Source: an uncultured Marvinbryantia sp.
GTDB taxonomy: Bacteria > Bacillota > Clostridia > Lachnospirales > Lachnospiraceae
Direction: 5' to 3'
Assembly (NCBI GenBank): GCA_934394985.1
Contig: CAKRRF010000052.1
Coordinates: forward strand, 1 to 14,651
DNA: 14,651 bases
Shown: in pieces, positions 13,264-14,651 of the stretch
Layout of the letters: each line of letters begins with the position of its first letter
Position numbering within the stretch: position 1 is the first letter of the stretch
Program-made: the position numbers and the translations under genes
Notes under the pieces: model-generated
What the model was told of the DNA's origin: nothing
Database searches by the model: none
What the model saw: the letters and a program-made list of their open reading frames with translations, nothing else

Positions 13264-14454
13264 TTATATTTCATCCCTGATTATATCCAGGATCCTGTTG
13301 GCAACCTCTTCCTTACTCATCAATGGAAGGGCAATTTCCTGATCCTGTGTAATCAGAGTCATTACATTCGTATCTCCCTGAAAACCTGCACCCTCTACTT
13401 TCACATTATTGGCTGCTATCATATCCAGGTTTTTCTTCTGTAATTTGGCTCTGGAATTACCTATCATATTTTCCGTTTCCATAGAAAATCCACATAAAAA
13501 CTGATTTTCTCTCTTATGTTCTCCAAGATAAGCCAGTATGTCCCTGGTTCTCTCCAGTTCAATTGCCATCTGACCATCCTGTTTTTTTACCTTATTTTCA
13601 TAGACCGTCTTCGGCCTGTAATCAGCAACAGCCGCTGCCTTAATAATAATGTCCTGCTCTGCACTTCTACCTGTCACTTCCTGGTACATTTCTTCTGCTG
13701 TAGTAATCTGGACAAACTTTACAAACATCGGTCTTGGCAGTGCTGTCTGGCCACTGATCAAAGTTACTTCCGCGCCGCGAAGCATTGCAGCTTTGGCCAT
13801 AGCGTACCCCATTTTTCCAGAGGAATGATTCGTAATATAGCGAACCGGATCAATATTTTCCTGCGTCGGGCCTGCCGTAACCAGCACTTTTTTTCCGACA
13901 AAGTCCTTTGGTCCTGCAAGTATTTTTTCTATAAACTGATATAATACCTCCGGTTCCGGCATCTTTCCTGTGCCCGTATCACCACATGCAAGATAACCAC
14001 TGGCAGGCTGTATGACTTCATATCCATATTTTTCCAGTGTTTTCAGATTATCCTGCACAATCTCATTCTCAAACATCGCTGTATTCATGGCCGGTGAAAT
14101 CATCTTCGGACATCTGCACGCCAGAAGTGTAGTGGTAAGCATATCATCTGCTATTCCATGCGCAAGTTTGCCTATTACATTCGCACTGGCTGGTGCAATC
14201 ATAACTGCATCTGCCTGCCTGGCAAGAGATACATGCTCTACCTGAAATTCAAAATTCCGATCAAACGTATCTACCAGACACTTATGACCAGTGAGAGACT
14301 CAAATGTAATTGGATTAATAAAATTTGTAGCATTCTCTGTCATGATCACATGAACATTGGCATGTTTCTTTACCAGCATACTGGCAAGTGATGCGATCTT
14401 ATAGGCGGCTATACTGCCTGTTACTCCAAGCACAACTGTTTTTCCTCTGAGCAT
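13264..14454 (-). CDS. coaBC: Bifunctional phosphopantothenoylcysteine decarboxylase / phosphopantothenate-cysteine ligase
   Basis: This 396-residue two-domain enzyme makes 4'-phosphopantetheine for CoA. The N-terminal CoaC flavoprotein domain (about 1-180) shows VTGSIAAYK (11-19), catalytic His74 in EHVSLARQAD, the FMN-site motif PAMNTAMF (121-128) and catalytic Cys157 in the flap YLACGDTGTGKMPEP (154-168). The C-terminal CoaB ligase domain (about 187-396) begins KKVLVTAGPTQENIDPVR and carries NHSSGKMG, AAAVADYRP and the KVKK lysine motif expected for nucleotide binding. All key residues are present. It is first in the operon with panT and coaX. The ATG is preceded by AAAAGGAG and a near-consensus promoter. 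Confidence 0.97.
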   Translation of the reverse strand: MLRGKTVVLGVTGSIAAYKIASLASMLVKKHANVHVIMTENATNFINPITFESLTGHKCLVDTFDRNFEFQVEHVSLARQADAVMIAPASANVIGKLAHGIADDMLTTTLLACRCPKMISPAMNTAMFENEIVQDNLKTLEKYGYEVIQPASGYLACGDTGTGKMPEPEVLYQFIEKILAGPKDFVGKKVLVTAGPTQENIDPVRYITNHSSGKMGYAMAKAAMLRGAEVTLISGQTALPRPMFVKFVQITTAEEMYQEVTGRSAEQDIIIKAAAVADYRPKTVYENKVKKQDGQMAIELERTRDILAYLGEHKRENQFLCGFSMETENMIGNSRAKLQKKNLDMIAANNVKVEGAGFQGDTNVMTLITQDQEIALPLMSKEEVANRILDIIRDEI

Positions 14455-14491
14455 TTTCTTTCTCCTTTTATCCCAAACAAGTTACGTGCCA

Positions 14492-14520
14492 ATTATAGAA
14501 CATTGTTATCCTTTAATCAA
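14492..14520 (-). promoter_or_regulatory. Promoter of the coaBC-panT-coaX operon
   Basis: On the minus strand the -35 is TTGATT (14520-14515), the spacer is 17 bp and the -10 is a perfect TATAAT (14497-14492). The start would be near 14485, about 31 bases before the ATG. Confidence 0.82.
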
Positions 14521-14537
14521 CTTATTTTTAAAATAAG
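14521..14537. promoter_or_regulatory. AT-rich palindrome abutting the coaBC -35
   Basis: CTTATTTT (14521-14528) and AAAATAAG (14530-14537) form a perfect 8-bp inverted repeat with one central base. It touches the -35 on its upstream side. It could be an operator for a CoA/pantothenate regulator or act as an UP element; the sequence alone does not decide. Confidence 0.4.
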
Positions 14538-14545
14538 TACATAAG

Positions 14546-14571
14546 AAAAAGCAGCGGATAACCACTGCTTT
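14546..14571 (-). terminator. Intrinsic terminator of the tRNA-Gln transcript
   Basis: On the minus strand AAAGCAGTGG (14571-14562) and CCGCTGCTTT (14557-14548) form a 10-bp stem with one wobble pair and a 4-base loop, followed by a T-run. It begins five bases past the tRNA 3' end. Confidence 0.88.
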
Positions 14572-14575
14572 CGAA

Positions 14576-14647
14576 CTGGGCTACAAGGATTCGAACCTTG
14601 AAATGACGGAGTCAGAGTCCGTTGCCTTACCATTTGGCGATAGCCCA
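14576..14647 (-). tRNA. trnQ: tRNA-Gln (anticodon CTG)
   Basis: Read on the minus strand, the acceptor arms TGGGCTA (14647-14641) and TAGCCCA (14583-14577) pair fully, with discriminator G at 14576. The anticodon stem is ACGGA/TCCGT around the loop CTCTGAC, giving anticodon CTG for codon CAG. The T arm has the usual GGTTCGAATCC. The first base U and discriminator G fit glutamine tRNAs. No CCA is encoded, so it must be added after transcription. The gene is complete; what precedes it lies outside the window. Confidence 0.95.
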
Positions 14648-14651
14648 TTAT

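Overview
The window looks like a chromosomal stretch from an anaerobic low-to-moderate GC Firmicute, most likely a Lachnospiraceae-type gut Clostridium. The grounds are strong AGGAGG ribosome sites, TTGACA/TATAAT promoters, a two-subunit iron-sulfur serine dehydratase, split ThrE exporters, an ECF-type vitamin transporter and a type III pantothenate kinase. This placement is inferred from gene content and not from a marker gene. Almost everything is on the minus strand; only pepT is on the plus strand.

Region by region, from the left edge: bases 1-384 hold no gene. They look like the promoter and leader region of a ribosomal RNA operon that reads leftward out of the window, with two tandem strong promoters sharing an 18-bp repeat. 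Next comes a two-gene threonine/serine exporter (thrE-like, 385-1590) with its own promoter just past the terminator of the next operon. A five-gene oligopeptide/dipeptide ABC importer follows (binding protein, two permeases, two ATPases; 1715-7102). It is divergent from pepT, a tripeptidase (7369-8622), across a 266-bp control region. That region carries three copies of an ATGnCACTTT motif, two of them forming an inverted repeat by pepT and one inside the importer promoter. A bidirectional terminator separates pepT from the serine dehydratase operon sdaAB-sdaAA (8714-10263). Then come a marR-tauE pair (10375-11618) with palindromes at its promoter, and a pantothenate salvage/CoA operon coaBC-panT-coaX (11782-14454). 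A tRNA-Gln gene with its own terminator lies at the right edge.

Taken together, the genes suggest a peptide- and amino-acid-using lifestyle. Peptides are imported and trimmed by PepT, serine is deaminated to pyruvate and ammonia, and an exporter may relieve excess serine or threonine. Pantothenate is probably taken up by the S component and turned into 4'-phosphopantetheine by CoaX and CoaBC.

No phage, insertion sequence, CRISPR array or unknown multi-gene system is visible. The points worth following up are regulatory and small: the shared motif between the importer and pepT, a terminator-like hairpin at the start of the serine dehydratase transcript, a binding protein with serine where a lipobox cysteine would be expected, and a terminator-like hairpin after the binding-protein gene.
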